From contig NZ_JACXAE010000034.1 of assembly GCF_014698965.1 (NCBI RefSeq), forward strand, positions 77,784 to 141,783: 64,000 bases of DNA, given 5' to 3'. The notes beneath the pieces were generated by a model. It worked only from the letters and a program-made list of their open reading frames with translations, ran no database searches and was not told the origin of the DNA. Each line of letters begins with the position of its first letter. Positions within the stretch are counted from its first letter, which is position 1. The DNA comes from Iningainema tapete BLCC-T55 (GTDB taxonomy: Bacteria; Cyanobacteriota; Cyanobacteriia; Cyanobacteriales; Nostocaceae). Position numbers and translations under genes: made by a program. Below, piece by piece: positions 37,305 to 46,407 of this stretch.

Positions 37305-38265
37305 TTATAAAAAAGTAAACGTAATTTGGTCAGCGTCGAATTGTCTGACTAAAGTCAACTCTCCGCTTCTAGGATTGATGATGAACAGAGAATTAATGTC
37401 CTCATAGTTGGGATTGGCAAGCGCATAAAGTTCACCTGATGGAGAGATAGTTAAGCTCAACAAGCCATTTCCTAAAGGTTTGTTATTAAAGGTCAATGGC
37501 ACGATTGTGTTAATTCCGCTGCCGACGTTTACCTGCGCTAAAGTTGCTGTACCTTCTCTGCCAACTGTAACAATGTAAATTGTTCCATCTGGGGATTGAG
37601 CCAGAGTACCGTAGCCTCGCGTTGGATCTAGTCTGGGTAGACCAGAATTAGCACCTGAAATTACATTGCCTGTGGTACGCTCAATAGTTGCCAATTCAAA
37701 AGGCAAAGTGCTTCCATTTGTACTAATTAAACCGATAAAGTTGTTTCCGGTGATTGGCACTAAACTTTCAACCGTACTGTTATTATTTGGAAATCCAAAT
37801 AGTTTCACACTATCTGGAGGTTGAGAAGGGTTAGGACTTTTGAAAATCAACCTCGTGGCGGTGCCTTCGTCTGTAGTTGATACAACAGTACTAACCAAGA
37901 TGCCATTGGGTTGGGTAGTGAGATTAGTTAACCGCTCTTGGATCGACTCGACATCTGTTAGTGCTGGTGTAAGATTAATAGGTAAATCTTGGTTGCTGAC
38001 AGTAGTAGTCGGAATTTGAAGGGTAGCGATTGTGCTACCAGTAGCCACGTTGGAAGAGAACAGGGTTAATCCTGGCGTAGTGTTAGCTATATTGGTAAAT
38101 GGTTAAGATATTTTCGGCGGCGCTATCACTGCTAAAGCGTACCCCAAAAAGGATACCCGATGACTGCTGGGCAACTGCTTTAGTTCCCAGGTTGGCGATC
38201 GCTGCTGTAGCGGCACTGGCTAGAGCTAACTGTCCAAATCGTCTACGTCTGATTCTCAGATTCAC
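37305..38265 (-). pseudogene. Tat-exported protein of unknown function, frameshifted
   Basis: The 5' part (38083-38265, GTG start) encodes a twin-arginine signal RRRRFGQLALASAATAAI ending KAVAQQ, then FGVRFSSDSAAENILTIYQYS and a stop. A one-base shift near 38085-38092 restores the frame into the 247-codon 3' part (37305-38048), which reads on through NTTPGLTLFSSN to VATGSTIATLQIP. The body has repeated beta-propeller-like segments (GTLAQSPDGTIYIVTVGR, LLSLTISPSGELYALANP). Both parts clearly belonged to one exported protein of about 310 residues. It is a pseudogene unless the shift is a sequencing error. Function unknown; adjacent to the DUF4082 gene. Confidence 0.75.
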
Positions 38266-38324
38266 AACTACTTACATTCCTATTACTTAAAGAGGGAAAT
38301 TTGCTTTATGGCTCCACAATCTTT

Positions 38325-40298
38325 TTAAGGCACAATGATGTTAGCGCTGGGAGTTAGGGGTCTGGCTCCCATGCTGGCAAAGACATTGACAGCTATTTGC
38401 TTGGCACGATTATCTTCGCGAGGTCCATCGACACCATCACTGTCCAATCCCCACATCCACTGAATTGAGCCAGTTGAAAACACCTTAGCACCACTAGGTG
38501 CAGTGTAGCGAACTGCGTGTGAAACCCGGGGATCGGTTCCACTGGGAAAACCTTCAATATCGGTATTATCTATATCCTGCCTTGCTCCTGGGAATTGCGA
38601 TTCACCCAGAATCACTAGTCCGTTTGGAGACGCATTTGCATTAATTCGATCCCATTCAAAACCCACCAATCGACCAAGAGTATCGTTGTCTTTTAGTCCT
38701 GTGTTGGCGTAGTAGGGATCGCTGCTATTTTTGACCACAAAATCGAACCCGCCGTAGACAACATCTTCGTCAGCAACATACATCACTCCGAGTAAGGCGC
38801 TCTCCGGACGATTATTCAGTTGGCTGCGAAACTTGTCTGTGGGTTCGCTTGCTGTAGCTGCTTGTTTGTAACATACCATCACCCGGTTGGCTTGCCCAGT
38901 AATGGTGCTGTTCTCAAAGCGTACACGCCAGTAGGCACTATTCGCGCAGAAAAACGCCAAGTTGACTCCAGCATCGCGAGCTCGCTCGACATGATCGCGC
39001 TGTTCTTTTGACCAGTACTCATCATGACCTACCGACAAGAAGACTTTGTACTTAAGTAGCAACTGCGAGTTCGAGTGCACATCTACGTTTGTAACGTAGG
39101 ATAGGTCATAGCCTTGAGACTCCAGCCACCGCACCATGTTGTACTCCCAACGCAGTAAGTTGTTGAACTCGCCAGTTTCCGTCGTCGTTTGTGAGAATGG
39201 TCGGTCGTAGGAAACTTTGACCGCTCTTTGTAGATTCGTACTATTAAATGGGTACAAGCTGTAACGACTGCCCACCGGACCATAGTTGCTATAAGCCAGA
39301 TGGTTGTTAAAGCTACTTTGGAATAATATGTCAGAAGTTCTGCTATCATCGCGGACGACAAACCACACATATGACTGCTTACCAGTTCTACTGTCAGTGA
39401 GTTTGGCAATGTACAGACCACTAGTCCAGTCCGAGCCGACGGCTAAAGTGTAGGAGGTTGACCAGTTACTACACTCCAAAAGTCTGGTAGCACGGGTAAA
39501 TTTACAAGCAGGTTGCGTAATTCCATTGCGAGAACCACTACTCAACACCAGCCTACCGCCGCTGCCTGCATAGTAACCCAAGCGGTAGACATCTATTGTG
39601 TACTGTCCTGGTTGTGCTAGGGAAACTTTGATCCCTAAAGAACCCCCCTTATTGACACTTGTTGCCACAGCATAGCCGGCAATTTCATTAGAAGCTTGGT
39701 TGGTAATCCTCCAGTTTGTCGTGCCTGGTTTTTGGTTTTCCAAAGTAATGGCATTAGATCTCGGCGGCGTAGTATTACTGGCAACGAATACTATGTCGCG
39801 GAAATAGTTGGCGTTTTGGTAAGAATTGGTTGGCAAAGTACCTGGATTACCATACACCCCATTGTTATTGTCCGCGACTGTTCTCAAATCCCCGTTGACA
39901 ACTGAGTTTGTCAACGCACCGTTGTATGTGACAGCGAAAAAGCCATTGGTATTAACGGTAACTACATAGGTGGTGTTGGCTTGAATGTTTAGTGGAGTGG
40001 TAAGAGCCTGCTGCTGCCAACCAGAGGCTGTCTCTGAAGTGAAATTAATACTTGCTAGGATAGTACCTGTTGATGACCAAATTCTCCCGACATGAGAGCC
40101 AGTTTCGCTCACCGCTTTCCAGTAGCGAATTGCCGTAATTTGACCTGCCCTTGTGCTCTGAAACTTCAAACCTAATTCATAAGGGACGCCATCGGTATCA
40201 TTGGGGACACTTGGTGTCTGAGTTGTAAATATGGTTTGATTTGCTGGCGGTTGAGCTTGAGCTATAAGTATTTCTTGCGGATTCATTTCCCTAGTCAT
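38325..40298 (-). CDS. DUF4082 plus N,N-dimethylformamidase-beta-like protein
   Basis: 657 residues. Residues about 18-150 form a DUF4082 beta-sandwich (GLKFQSTRAGQITAIRYWKA ... FAVTYNGAL). Residues about 200-630 resemble the large (beta) subunit of N,N-dimethylformamidase (YYAGSGGRLVLSSG, KVFLSVGHDEYWSKEQRDHV, NLAFFCANSAYWRVRFE, SFNNHLAYSNYGPVG). Such fusions occur in cyanobacteria; substrate and function are unproven. AGGAG precedes the ATG by 7-8 nt. There is no obvious signal peptide. It lies 60 bp upstream of the frameshifted Tat protein, suggesting an operon. Confidence 0.75.
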   Translation of the reverse strand: MTREMNPQEILIAQAQPPANQTIFTTQTPSVPNDTDGVPYELGLKFQSTRAGQITAIRYWKAVSETGSHVGRIWSSTGTILASINFTSETASGWQQQALTTPLNIQANTTYVVTVNTNGFFAVTYNGALTNSVVNGDLRTVADNNNGVYGNPGTLPTNSYQNANYFRDIVFVASNTTPPRSNAITLENQKPGTTNWRITNQASNEIAGYAVATSVNKGGSLGIKVSLAQPGQYTIDVYRLGYYAGSGGRLVLSSGSRNGITQPACKFTRATRLLECSNWSTSYTLAVGSDWTSGLYIAKLTDSRTGKQSYVWFVVRDDSRTSDILFQSSFNNHLAYSNYGPVGSRYSLYPFNSTNLQRAVKVSYDRPFSQTTTETGEFNNLLRWEYNMVRWLESQGYDLSYVTNVDVHSNSQLLLKYKVFLSVGHDEYWSKEQRDHVERARDAGVNLAFFCANSAYWRVRFENSTITGQANRVMVCYKQAATASEPTDKFRSQLNNRPESALLGVMYVADEDVVYGGFDFVVKNSSDPYYANTGLKDNDTLGRLVGFEWDRINANASPNGLVILGESQFPGARQDIDNTDIEGFPSGTDPRVSHAVRYTAPSGAKVFSTGSIQWMWGLDSDGVDGPREDNRAKQIAVNVFASMGARPLTPSANIIVP

Positions 40299-40695
40299 TC
40301 CAAAACTCCTAATTTGTCAAAATTTTTAACTAGAAAACTGCCTGATAGTCACTTAATAAGGAAAAAATAGAAAGAAAAATTTTCTTTTCACTTTATATAT
40401 AACTATTAAATTGTCCGTTGGTAACTTAATAAAGCGAAACTTAAAAGATTAAGTAGAAACAAAGGCGTAAATTAGAAGTATGCAACGAAAAGTGAAGTTA
40501 GCTTGTTCGTTTTGCGATCGCCTACATCACAACTGGTAAGTTTTCCAAAGCGTCTAAATTTTGGGTCTTCGGATTAATTAGTGATAAGTTTATCTAATGA
40601 ATAAAAGAGATTTTTCCGTGAATTTAAGCTCTCTTGCTTATGCAGCAACGCTTAAAGTCAATACCCGTGAATAGGGCAAACGCATTTAAGTTTTG
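40299..40695. other. Intergenic region with element ends
   Basis: Contains a partial copy of the hairpin element (about 40515-40570, GATCGCCTACATCACAACTG and TTTTCCAAAGCGTCTAA) and the MITE-type end AGGGCAAACGCATTTAA at 40672-40688 that adjoins the broken porin gene. No gene was seen. Confidence 0.45.
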
Positions 40696-41013
40696 TTAAC
40701 ATGTATTGACATAAAAAAGGATATGTGCAGTCATTGCACGGTTACCGCGATAGGTGCCATTGGGATAACCAGCAATACAACCGTAGCGTTCCACTAGGGA
40801 TTGCAAAGCCTGGAATGCCCAGTCTGTAGGCTGCACGTCAGAAAACTGAGAAACGGATGTTACTTGACCTAAGCTGTCATTCTGTTCGGTCAACTGAGCA
40901 ACTGAAGTGACTTGTTCGTTGACTTCAGCAGCTAAGGCGCTGTTAGCAGTGAAAAATATGGCGGTAAAAACAACTGGACTTAGCTTTAAAACGTTCCAAA
41001 ATGGTTTTTTCAT
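40696..41013 (-). pseudogene. Iron-uptake-type porin, truncated after the SLH domain
   Basis: 105 codons: signal peptide (about residues 1-29, ending ALAA), then the SLH domain typical of cyanobacterial outer-membrane porins (SQFSDVQPTDWAFQALQSLV and YGCIAGYPNGTYRGNRAMT). Full-length relatives continue with RYEFAAG and a 400-residue OprB-type barrel; here the frame ends after 12 unrelated residues close to a sequence matching the MITE end at 30990. It cannot form a pore. An ATTTCAT repeat (41081) and a Fur-like box (41195) are still present upstream, so the intact gene was probably regulated by metal. Confidence 0.82.
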
Positions 41014-41080
41014 GATTTCTCTCTCACACCGAAGTATATATTTGCAAGGTTCACCCCTATAAATAGTTTCTCAGAGCAAG

Positions 41081-41098
41081 ATGAAATTAGGATGAAAT
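41081..41098 (-). promoter_or_regulatory. RppA-type direct repeat upstream of the porin relic
   Basis: ATGAAAT at 41081-41087 and 41092-41098, perfect, 68 bp before the start codon; TTTATA lies 17 nt downstream in the minus sense. Confidence 0.68.
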
Positions 41099-41194
41099 TA
41101 CAAACTTTTGAGTCAGATAAATTCAGTAAGTAAGAGAAGCACTTTATAAACTATTTGTCAACTTAAATTTAACAAAAGCAGCAATTCTCCTTAT

Positions 41195-41213
41195 GATATT
41201 GATTATCATTAGC
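41195..41213. promoter_or_regulatory. Fur-like box
   Basis: GATATTGATTATCATTAGC matches the classic 19-bp Fur consensus (GATAATGATAATCATTATC) at most positions. It lies about 180 bp upstream of the truncated porin gene. Confidence 0.4.
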
Positions 41214-41399
41214 AACCAGAACTAGGCAAAAATTTAAGCAGGAGGTATGGTATTTGTATTTCTTTAGTGGATAAGCATAAAGGTAAGGTTGAATCAGCCA
41301 AGTCGCTTTGATGAAATGGTGCTTTACTTGCGGTTCATCCTGGAAGATTTTCAAGGGTAAGCGAACAGGTAAGAACAAGCGCTATCAAATGAGTGATGC

Positions 41400-41616
41400 A
41401 GCAATGGCACGCATTTTCAATATTTTTCACTCAAATACCCTCGTTTCTTGCCTATCAACGCGAGGCGGGCAGAGAATAAAGGACGTAATAATGTTCAAAG
41501 CCTATTTGGCGTACATTAGATACAAGCGTGATAACCAGATCCGAAAGTTGTTGGATGAGGTGGAACCTGCCCAGATCTTTCCGGTATTCTACGAGATTTT
41601 CAGACTCTTAGATCCC
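41400..41616 (+). pseudogene. N-terminal fragment of a DDE transposase interrupted by an IS1634 copy
   Basis: The plus-strand frame encodes GGQRIKDVIMFKAYLAYIRY, RDNQIRKLLDEVEPAQIFPV and FYEIFRLLDP. The segment DNQIRKLLD ... FPVFYEIF resembles the start of an IS4/ISNCY-type transposase common in Nostocales (assigned from memory). It ends exactly where the inverted repeat of the IS1634-type element begins (41617). The upstream part (from 41308) is of doubtful coding value. Confidence 0.5.
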
Positions 41617-43156
41617 ACATTCCGCACCTAGTACTGTCACACAGGCAAGGATGTCAAAAATAAAATAAGTAGCGAGAAATTGCGCCTACTACAGTAGGAT
41701 GGGCGATCAGGTGTTGAAGAACAAACAGTAGATATTGTTGCTTCACAACCAGTAAATATCACATACAGGTATTCACGCGACCACCGACCTGATTTAAAAC
41801 AATTTATCTTAGATCTAATTTGTAGTGGAGATGGCGATGTCCCATTATTCCTTAAGGTAGCATCGGGAAACGAGTCTGACCAAAAAGTATTCGCTCAAAT
41901 TGCTATAGACTACAAAAAACAAATTGACTTCGACACACTGATGATAGCGGATAGCGCATTATATAGTGCAGCAAATCTTGCATTAATGAAAAAACTCAAG
42001 TGGTTGTGTCGAGTCCCGTTGATAGTGCTTGCGGCGAAACAACTCCTATCGAGTCTAAAAGACCTTGAATTTGTTAGAAGTGAAACTGATGGTTACTCAT
42101 ATGCCGTCAAAACAAGCAATTATGCTGGAGTCGAACCAGAAAGGTTAATCGTTGAAAGCCAAGTCTGCAAGCAGGCAGACTTACGACAATTGTCCAAACG
42201 AGTATCAAAATCTTTGACAACCGCCAAGAAGAAGTTACAGAAATTATTGTTCGTAAGAATTTGCGTGTCATCAAGATGCAATTAAAGCCGCAGAAAAATT
42301 ATCAAACTAGCTAAAATATCACGCGTTGAAAAACATTCAGGTTATTAAGCAAGCTCAACAAGCGCCAAAAAAGAGTTTGCCGTCGTCAGAGCGGTGCAAA
42401 CAAGATTGTTATTGCCTCAAAGCTTATTTAGAAATCATTGAAAGTGTGGTAGAAGTGGAAATGCGAGGTGCTGGAAGATTTGTATTGGCAACAAATGTTT
42501 TAGATGAAGCGTTCCTCAGTAATGACGAAATGTATCTATCGTACAAAGCGCAACAATCATGTGAGAGAGGATTTGGTTTTTTAAAAGACCCATTATTCTT
42601 TACCGATAGTGTTTTTCTTAAATCACTCCTATTGAATCGAAGCATTGGCAATGGTGATGGGGTTATGTTTATTAGTTTACACGCTGGCGCAAAGACAGTA
42701 CTTTCGGCTTTATCTGGCTCAAATTCAGGAATCAAAAACAGGCGCGGTAAATGGACAGACCGTCCTACATTAAGGTTGATATTCCAAGGTTTTCAGTCAA
42801 TTCATCTATTAGTTGTTAATCATGTTAAACAGATATCTAATCTTACAGATGAACGATTATGGATATTAAGATTATTTCCAGCAACTTGTCGCAAATACTA
42901 TCTATTTGATTAAGAAAATGTCCTTCTTAATTGTGCTTGATTGTGTTATCTCCTTTCTCACGATATATCTTCTTTTTGGGTTGATATCTATTATTATTGC
43001 ATTATTTTTGCTCTCATTTATTGACTAAAATATTTAGAAATATTCAAACAAATTTACTTACCTTTACTTCGCTCCCAATTCTTCACATCTGTTTTCTTTA
43101 AAAAGGTAATTTCAGTCATTGAAATTCTTGATGTGACTTTTCTTGGTGCGGAATGT
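41617..43156 (+). mobile_element. Decayed IS1634-family insertion sequence (1540 bp)
   Basis: Bounded by the exact 12-bp inverted repeats ACATTCCGCACC (41617-41628) and GGTGCGGAATGT (43145-43156). The length is typical for IS1634. It contains a broken transposase gene (separate entry). No target duplication is evident. Confidence 0.8.
41700..42913 (+). pseudogene. IS1634-family transposase, multiply frameshifted
   Basis: Fragments in different frames run in the right order: VDIVASQPVNITYRYSRDHR, GDVPLFLKVASGNESDQKVF and DTLMIADSALYSAANLALM (the second catalytic Asp region), then after disruptions near 42270-42330, GRFVLATNVLDEAFLS, KAQQSCERGFGFLKDPLFFT (the catalytic Glu region) and VKQISNLTDERLWILRLFP to the normal end. 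The DUF4277 N-terminus is lost. It is inactive, but its inverted repeats are intact. A more intact relative begins at 62416. Confidence 0.82.
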
Positions 43157-43296
43157 AGGTAATAAGTAAAATCCCCAAAATCAGGGAGCGCATCTACCCT
43201 CTAATAGCTCATCATAATTGAACTTTACCTTTTTATGACTAGTTATCTTCTGCATCTTTTGTTTACTCGCCTCATAAACTTGCATGGCGATGCTTC

Positions 43297-44242
43297 ATGG
43301 AGGTTAGATGTTTTATGCTGGCAAATTTTTCTGATTTCTGGATTTTGAATTTTAAGAGGGAACTGGCAGCTCTTTGTGTGGCGTTTTTGTGGGCGCTGAC
43401 TTCAGTTATCTACAGTCACTTAGGAAAGAAAATCTTCCCACAGGTGATGAACTTAAATAAAGGCGCGATCACAATTGCGATGGCTTTCTTCACCATCTTC
43501 CTAAGTGGTAAGCAACTACTGCCAGCAATTGACTCAGTTCCCTTCGTACTCCTGCTTCTCAGTGGTGCTGTCGGAATTGGCATTGGTGATACTGCTTATT
43601 TTGCAGCATTGAACAGCTTGGGGGCAAGACGGACACTGCTATTGAAGACACTGGATCCACCGATGGCTGCAATTGTATCAGCTATCTTTTTGCAAGAACA
43701 ACTGGCATCTGTTGTTTGGGTTGGTATTTTGTTAACTATTTTGGGTGTGGCTTGGGTAATTAGCGAGCGGGTTAAGAATGTCACTAGCAATGACAAGCTG
43801 ATTGTTGGTGTCAGCTTTGCTCTGTTGTCAGCATTTACATACAGATGCAATGGGTGCAGTTTTATCCCGTGCGGCGTTTGCTCAGACAAGTATCGACTCT
43901 CTATGGAGTACTATGGTGCGGCTAGTGGGTGGGGTATTGATACTGCTGCTATGGCTGCCAGTGAAGCGAGAACCAGTCCGCACGTCATTAAAGGAATTGC
44001 AGTCTGGGAAGGTATTGGGCATTGTTGTCTTATCAGCCTTTTTAAGTACTTACTTGGGCTTCTGGCTACAACAAATCTCCCTTAAATTTACTGCTGCTGG
44101 GATTGCCAAGTCCCTCGGTGCTACTAGTCCTCTATTTGTCCTGCCATTGGCTTTCTTTATGGGGGAAAAAATCAGTTTGCGGACAATTCTAGGTGTGTTG
44201 GTGGCGATCGCTGGGGTGGGGCTGTTGTTTATTTACCGCTGA
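43297..44242 (+). pseudogene. EamA/DMT-family transporter, frameshifted
   Basis: The first frame (from 43297) encodes TM1-TM5 of an EamA-type permease (ALCVAFLWALTSVIYSHLGK, GIGIGDTAYFAALNSLGARR, LASVVWVGILLTILGVAWVI). Near 43835-43850 the sense continues in another frame (from about 43850: MGAVLSRAAFAQTSIDSLWS, through GATSPLFVLPLAFFMGEKIS to GVGLLFIYR at 44242). Together they make one protein of about 310 residues with ten TM helices, a drug/metabolite exporter of unknown substrate. The shift disrupts TM6, so the gene is probably inactive. Confidence 0.8.
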
Positions 44243-44341
44243 TGAATGAAAAGTTGAACCTGAAAGCCCTCACTAATTATTAGAATTGCGGGCATAGCAG
44301 CTGATATAGGCGCAGTTTCAGTTGTAGGCTAAATTAATAAA

Positions 44342-44359
44342 GTGGGCAATAATGCCCAC
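44342..44359 (-). terminator. Hairpin downstream of the DUF2808 pair
   Basis: GTGGGCA (44342-44348) and TGCCCAC (44353-44359) form a perfect 7-bp stem with a 4-nt loop. On the minus strand it is followed by TTTATTAATTT. It lies between convergent genes and fits a terminator for the DUF2808 genes. Confidence 0.6.
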
Positions 44360-44454
44360 CTTAAAACTGTTGTCGTTAAACAATTCACTGAACTAATTAA
44401 CTGCTCTTTTGTTAACTTGGCAGCCATGGCTCAATTTATGAGCAATCGCTCTGC

Positions 44455-44946
44455 CTAGGTACCGTATGTCTGAATCTGAGCTAGACCGAGTGAAATTTCT
44501 CCATTTAATCCAACTTTCTTAGCGTAGACTCGGTACGCCCAAGTTAGGTTAGCTCCTGGTTCGTTATATCCTGGAGTATTAACCCCTCTCATTAAAACTG
44601 ATAGCTTTGTCTCAGGATCTACTGGTTGCGAGAAAGCTACCGTAGCTTTTCTGTTATTAATAGAAATTGTCGCTGGGATTTTTTGACCAGATTGATTTCT
44701 CACCTCAATTCCGTTATCAATACTCACTCCCTTTGGTAAATCAATTGCCAGTTCTGCAAGGGGTTTTCCCTGTACATGAACTTCAAATTTATGAGTAGCA
44801 TTTACGGCAGCAGTATCATTAGGATAAGCAGCGGTTTTGACCAGATGGGAACCATTAGCATCGCCTGGTTTTCCACTTGCCCATACAGCAGGAACTGAAG
44901 ATGTAATTGCCAGGGTAAATACTGCTACGTAAATTAACTTTTTCAT
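44455..44946 (-). CDS. DUF2808 secreted protein (cassette 2, copy c)
   Basis: 163 residues from the ATG at 44946 (TTGAGGAAAAGAG upstream supports this start; an in-frame TTG 15 nt earlier is part of that ribosome-binding site). Signal peptide (residues 1-23, ending VWA), then DUF2808: HKFEVHVQGKPLAELAIDLP, INNRKATVAFSQPVDPETKL, GVNTPGYNEPGANLTW and GLAQIQTYGT. It parallels 14691-15164 and shares its operator position (45007). The repeat here is degenerate in one half-site. It is one of two intact genes of the second cassette. Confidence 0.87.
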   Translation of the reverse strand: MKKLIYVAVFTLAITSSVPAVWASGKPGDANGSHLVKTAAYPNDTAAVNATHKFEVHVQGKPLAELAIDLPKGVSIDNGIEVRNQSGQKIPATISINNRKATVAFSQPVDPETKLSVLMRGVNTPGYNEPGANLTWAYRVYAKKVGLNGEISLGLAQIQTYGT

Positions 44947-45006
44947 CTCTCTTTTCCTCAATAATTAACTCAAATAACTCTCTATTTATCAGCATGACAT
45001 TCAGGG

Positions 45007-45024
45007 ATGAAATCCCAATAAAGT
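45007..45024 (-). promoter_or_regulatory. RppA-type direct repeat, one half degenerate
   Basis: ATGAAAT at 45007-45013; the second half at 45018-45024 reads ATAAAGT. TAAATA lies 18 nt from the gene-proximal half in the minus sense, as in cassette 1. Confidence 0.55.
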
Positions 45025-45052
45025 GTCTTGATTTATAGCCAAAAACTGTGGA

Positions 45053-45541
45053 TTAGTAGATACGAAACTGAGCTACACCTATGGGAATTTCAGCATCACT
45101 GCCAGACTCTTTAGCCCAGAAGCGGTAGACAGAACCATTACCAAGAATTGACCGTTTTACATTGTTTAGGTCAATATTAAACTTAGTGTTAGGAGCAACA
45201 GGTTCAGGAAAAGCTAGTAGTATGGTTCTACTATTGATAGAAACGTTAGTATTAATTTTCTGCTCATTCTCATCTGCAACATCAATATCCTTGATGTCGT
45301 TACTTACAGTTAAATTGTTTGGAACGTTAATAAGTAGCTGGGTAACAGCCTTGCTATTCTGAGGAACGTGTAACCGAACAGTATGTCTAACAATTCTTGA
45401 GCGATTAGGAGGAAATTGCATGTTTCCATCAATATGTGGAACCCTACCATCATTACTCCTAGCACTTGCATAGCTACTAGGAATTAAGACTGCGGTAGCT
45501 AGAGCCAATGCTGCACCCGCGTATATTAGTGTTTTCTTCAT
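45053..45541 (-). CDS. DUF2808 secreted protein (cassette 2, copy b)
   Basis: 162 residues: signal peptide (residues 1-27, ending SYASA), then DUF2808 with HTVRLHVPQNSKAVTQLLIN, SINSRTILLAFPEPVAPNTK and GVAQFRIY. It is clearly the counterpart of 15499-15984, and its operator (45774-45791) keeps the 18-nt/TAAATA arrangement. It is 91 bp upstream of the other DUF2808 gene. Exported protein of unknown function. Confidence 0.87.
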   Translation of the reverse strand: MKKTLIYAGAALALATAVLIPSSYASARSNDGRVPHIDGNMQFPPNRSRIVRHTVRLHVPQNSKAVTQLLINVPNNLTVSNDIKDIDVADENEQKINTNVSINSRTILLAFPEPVAPNTKFNIDLNNVKRSILGNGSVYRFWAKESGSDAEIPIGVAQFRIY

Positions 45542-45773
45542 ATTTAATTACCCATGAATCAACTATGTCAGCTAAATGTAAGGTTCATCCTTGATAATGA
45601 ACCTGTTATTAACGGATGCATCACAATTTGGTAAAGCAAATCTTAACTGCCCCCTTGATTCAACCATTAATCAAGGAGAAGTTAGACAGTTCGTCCTTAG
45701 CAGGTTCAACCTACTGGTGATGTTTCTGCCTTCAAAGGTATGCTTCCTCTATTTACTAGAATGACAGGTCATG

Positions 45774-45791
45774 ATGAAATTAAGATGAAAT
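45774..45791 (-). promoter_or_regulatory. RppA-type direct repeat upstream of DUF2808-b (cassette 2)
   Basis: ATGAAAT at 45774-45780 and 45785-45791, perfect. In the minus sense the spacer CATGACCTGTCATTCTAG (18 nt) leads to TAAATA. Confidence 0.7.
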
Positions 45792-45823
45792 TCTAGCAGT
45801 TGTCGTCAGAATATATAGATTAA

Positions 45824-45963
45824 TTAAAATGTAGGAAATTGAGCTACACCTACGGGAATCTCTACGTCTCTGCCAATGGCTTTGGCTGAAATGTGATAGA
45901 CAGAAGCAGGACTTGAATTGGTTGTTTTACTTTGTTGAGTTCAATTAGGATCATGGTGTTAGC
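45824..45963 (-). pseudogene. Relic of DUF2808 copy a (3' end)
   Basis: The minus-strand sequence matches the last 45 or so codons of 16127-16606, including the same stop context (PTF then TAA at 45824-45826) and SITFQP-like segments, but has frameshifts and lacks the 5' two thirds. Its position between the DUF2808-b operator and the pcxA relic mirrors cassette 1. Confidence 0.78.
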
Positions 45964-46014
45964 AATTCATCCCTGATGCATAAACCTTTACTCCAACTAG
46001 CTTGACAGGTCACT

Positions 46015-46032
46015 ATGAAATCTAAATGAAAT
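46015..46032 (-). promoter_or_regulatory. RppA-type direct repeat upstream of the DUF2808-a relic
   Basis: ATGAAAT at 46015-46021 and 46026-46032, perfect, with the flank GGTCACT shared with 16687 and 16826. Confidence 0.62.
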
Positions 46033-46051
46033 TTTGGTCGCTTAATAAAAA

Positions 46052-46135
46052 TTATTCATTCATGTTGCGGTAGGTAGCGACAGTTGAAGGGTAACTGCGG
46101 TTAAGGTAACGAAAAATTCAATATTTAAAATAGGC
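46052..46135 (-). pseudogene. Relic of pcxA (last 27 codons)
   Basis: The minus strand reads YFKY-stop-IFRYLNRSYPSTVATYRNMNE and then the stop codon, matching the end of PcxA at 16862. The Trp codon of FKYW has become TGA. The rest of the gene is gone. Confidence 0.82.
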
Positions 46136-46231
46136 TTTTAGCTCTAATTCACTAGTAGAGCTAATAAGCCTAAGACTAGTATCTCTGAAAATCGAAGTAT
46201 AGGTTTACAATTTTTAATATACAGGAGCAAG

Positions 46232-46249
46232 ATGAAATCAAGATAAAAT
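46232..46249 (-). promoter_or_regulatory. RppA-type direct repeat (degenerate)
   Basis: ATGAAAT at 46232-46238 and ATAAAAT at 46243-46249, 11-bp period; upstream of the pcxA relic. Confidence 0.5.
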
Positions 46250-46407
46250 ACCTTATTAAATTGAGTTTTTAGCTTAAATTCATGCTTATATAGTAGTAAA
46301 AAACAGGCTTTTAGTCCTACCTTTTTGGAGAAATTAAAAGCCCGATAGGGGTGTGTTAGCTGAGGAACCAGCTTATTAATCCTTCTCTTATCACTATAAA
46401 GGTTAAG

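Noticed and set aside
41169-41378. 69-codon minus-strand frame near the Fur-like box
   Set aside because: No family resemblance, no ribosome-binding site, and it overlaps regulatory sequence.
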